Source: Akkermansiaceae bacterium
GTDB taxonomy: Bacteria; Verrucomicrobiota; Verrucomicrobiia; Verrucomicrobiales; Akkermansiaceae
Assembly (NCBI GenBank): GCA_029287105.1
Contig: JARFRT010000330.1
Span: 1 to 5,057, forward strand
Reading direction: 5' to 3'
Length of the DNA stretch: 5,057 nt
The position numbers and the translations under genes were made by a program. Under the pieces are notes generated by a model. The model ran no database searches and had not been told where the DNA came from. It saw only the letters and a list, made by a program, of their open reading frames with translations. Below are positions 4,014 to 5,057 of the stretch, one piece after another (position 1 is the first letter of the stretch; each line of letters starts with the position of its first letter).

Positions 4014-5057
4014 TTACGCCTTGCCGGGCACCGGCGGGACTTCCACGGGAAGCTGGATCGGGCCCTTTTCGAAATCAAGTGCCGTGGGCGTGCAGGCGTG
4101 GTTGTAGAGCGGCGATTTCTCGTTGACCATGAGATCACTCCAGCGGACCATCTGGCCGGTGTAGGCGGAAATACGGCCCATGATCGCCACCGTGGTGACC
4201 TCGGCGATGCGTTTGGCCTCGTTGAGCGGCTTGCCCGTCATCACGCCGCGGATCAAGTCCACGTGCTCCTGAACCATGCCATTGCCAGAGTCCATCTTGA
4301 TTTCCGGGATGGTGACATCCTTGCCTTTCAGCTTGCCGCCTCCGTAGCAGGAGCCTTCGGTGCCGGTGAACATCTCACCCACCCGGCCGTAGGCGCCGGA
4401 AAGCTGACGGCACTGGCTGTGGATATGAACGTCCTCTCCGAAGTCGTAATCCACACTGAAGAAATCAAACATGTTGCCAGTTTCGCGCCGGGTACGTCCG
4501 CCGAATCCGAGTGCCGTCACCGGCAGGCGTCCGAGGAACCAGACCGCCACGTCGAGGTTGTGAACGTGCTGCTCCACAATGTGGTCGCCGGACATTTCGG
4601 TGAAATTGAGCCAGTTGCGGGTGATGTAGGATGCGTCCGACTCACCTGCGTTGCGGCGCTTGATCCACGGTATTCTGCCGTTCCACTGGACGATCCCGCC
4701 TTTGATCTCACCGATCGCGCCGGCGTCGATTTTCGCCTTGTTGCGCAGGTAGTCGGCCGAGTGGCGGCGCTGGGTGCCGCAAACGACGGCGAGCCCCTTG
4801 CTCTTGGCCTTTTCGCCAGTGGCGATGACCGAGCGGGCTCCCACCGGGTCCACGGCTACGGGTTTCTCGATGAAGCAATGTTTCCCGCCCTCCACGGCGG
4901 CGGCGAAATGCACCGGCCGGAACGCCGGCGGGGTGGCCATCAGCACGTAGTCACAATCGGTTGCCATCACTTTCTGATAGTTGTCGTAGCCGTCGAAACA
5001 GCGGTTCGCGGGAACACCGAATTTTTTGCCGGCGGCCTCCGCCTTGTTCTTGAATGC
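4014..5057 (-). CDS. Gfo/Idh/MocA-family oxidoreductase, N-terminus beyond the window
   Basis: This family uses NAD(P) to oxidise, reduce or epimerise sugars and related polyols; the exact substrate is unknown here. The frame stays open to the right edge, giving 347 visible C-terminal residues. The first Rossmann strand with its GxGxxG motif and any signal peptide are therefore off-window. Visible hallmarks are the second half of the Rossmann fold (DYVLMATPP, 36-44), the family motif E64-K65-P66 in FIEKPVAV, the GTQRRH segment (94-99) and the active-site run GDHIVEQHVHNLD (157-169), with H164, H166 and D169 as likely catalytic residues. A GTG and an ATG near 4970 are internal codons, since starting there would delete half of the cofactor domain. 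Related verrucomicrobial and planctomycetal proteins often carry a Tat signal and act outside the cytoplasm, which cannot be tested here. It is convergent with the Nudix gene, with 72 bp between them. Confidence 0.93.
   Translation of the reverse strand, partial: AFKNKAEAAGKKFGVPANRCFDGYDNYQKVMATDCDYVLMATPPAFRPVHFAAAVEGGKHCFIEKPVAVDPVGARSVIATGEKAKSKGLAVVCGTQRRHSADYLRNKAKIDAGAIGEIKGGIVQWNGRIPWIKRRNAGESDASYITRNWLNFTEMSGDHIVEQHVHNLDVAVWFLGRLPVTALGFGGRTRRETGNMFDFFSVDYDFGEDVHIHSQCRQLSGAYGRVGEMFTGTEGSCYGGGKLKGKDVTIPEIKMDSGNGMVQEHVDLIRGVMTGKPLNEAKRIAEVTTVAIMGRISAYTGQMVRWSDLMVNEKSPLYNHACTPTALDFEKGPIQLPVEVPPVPGKA

Noticed and set aside
4014..4970. Treating the oxidoreductase as a complete 318-residue gene starting at 4970
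   Set aside because: The frame continues to the window edge without a stop, and the upstream residues continue normal Rossmann-fold sequence, so the gene is cut by the window rather than starting there.

Overview
The window looks like a core-genome stretch of a GC-rich bacterium, most likely from the Verrucomicrobia (PVC group). This rests on three things seen here: a DUF5069-type protein fused to an N-terminal domain I remember mainly from that phylum, a Gfo/Idh/MocA oxidoreductase of the 'GTQRRH' type common in Verrucomicrobia and Planctomycetes, and start codons that almost all lack a Shine-Dalgarno sequence and follow pyrimidine-rich leaders. The assignment is inference; no rRNA or other marker gene is present.

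Left part (1-348). A tRNA-Glu(UUC) gene with an encoded CCA lies on the minus strand (125-199). It is followed, toward the left edge, by a strong hairpin (91-120) and a second, tRNA-T-arm-like hairpin (40-67). To its right is a short spacer carrying a perfect TTGACA box.

Central part (349-3941), all on the plus strand. kdsD (arabinose-5-phosphate isomerase, first step to the Kdo sugar of lipopolysaccharide) is followed after 5 bp by a small unrecognised lipoprotein gene, probably in the same operon. Then come efp (translation elongation factor P), a very clear intrinsic terminator, a DUF5069-family gene and a Nudix-family phosphoesterase gene resembling COG4112. The last two follow the terminator and may form a separate unit; the spacer in front of each contains the same 14-base hairpin sequence.

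Right part (3942-5057). A convergent intergenic region with a long hairpin separates the Nudix gene from a minus-strand Gfo/Idh/MocA oxidoreductase, whose N-terminus lies beyond the right edge.

The genes serve different housekeeping roles (envelope sugar synthesis, translation, nucleotide or phosphoester clean-up, sugar oxidoreduction). I see no mobile element, CRISPR array, defence system or other clearly new system. The most notable leftovers are the repeated spacer hairpin, the absence of Shine-Dalgarno sequences, the unassigned lipoprotein and the DUF5069/Nudix pair.
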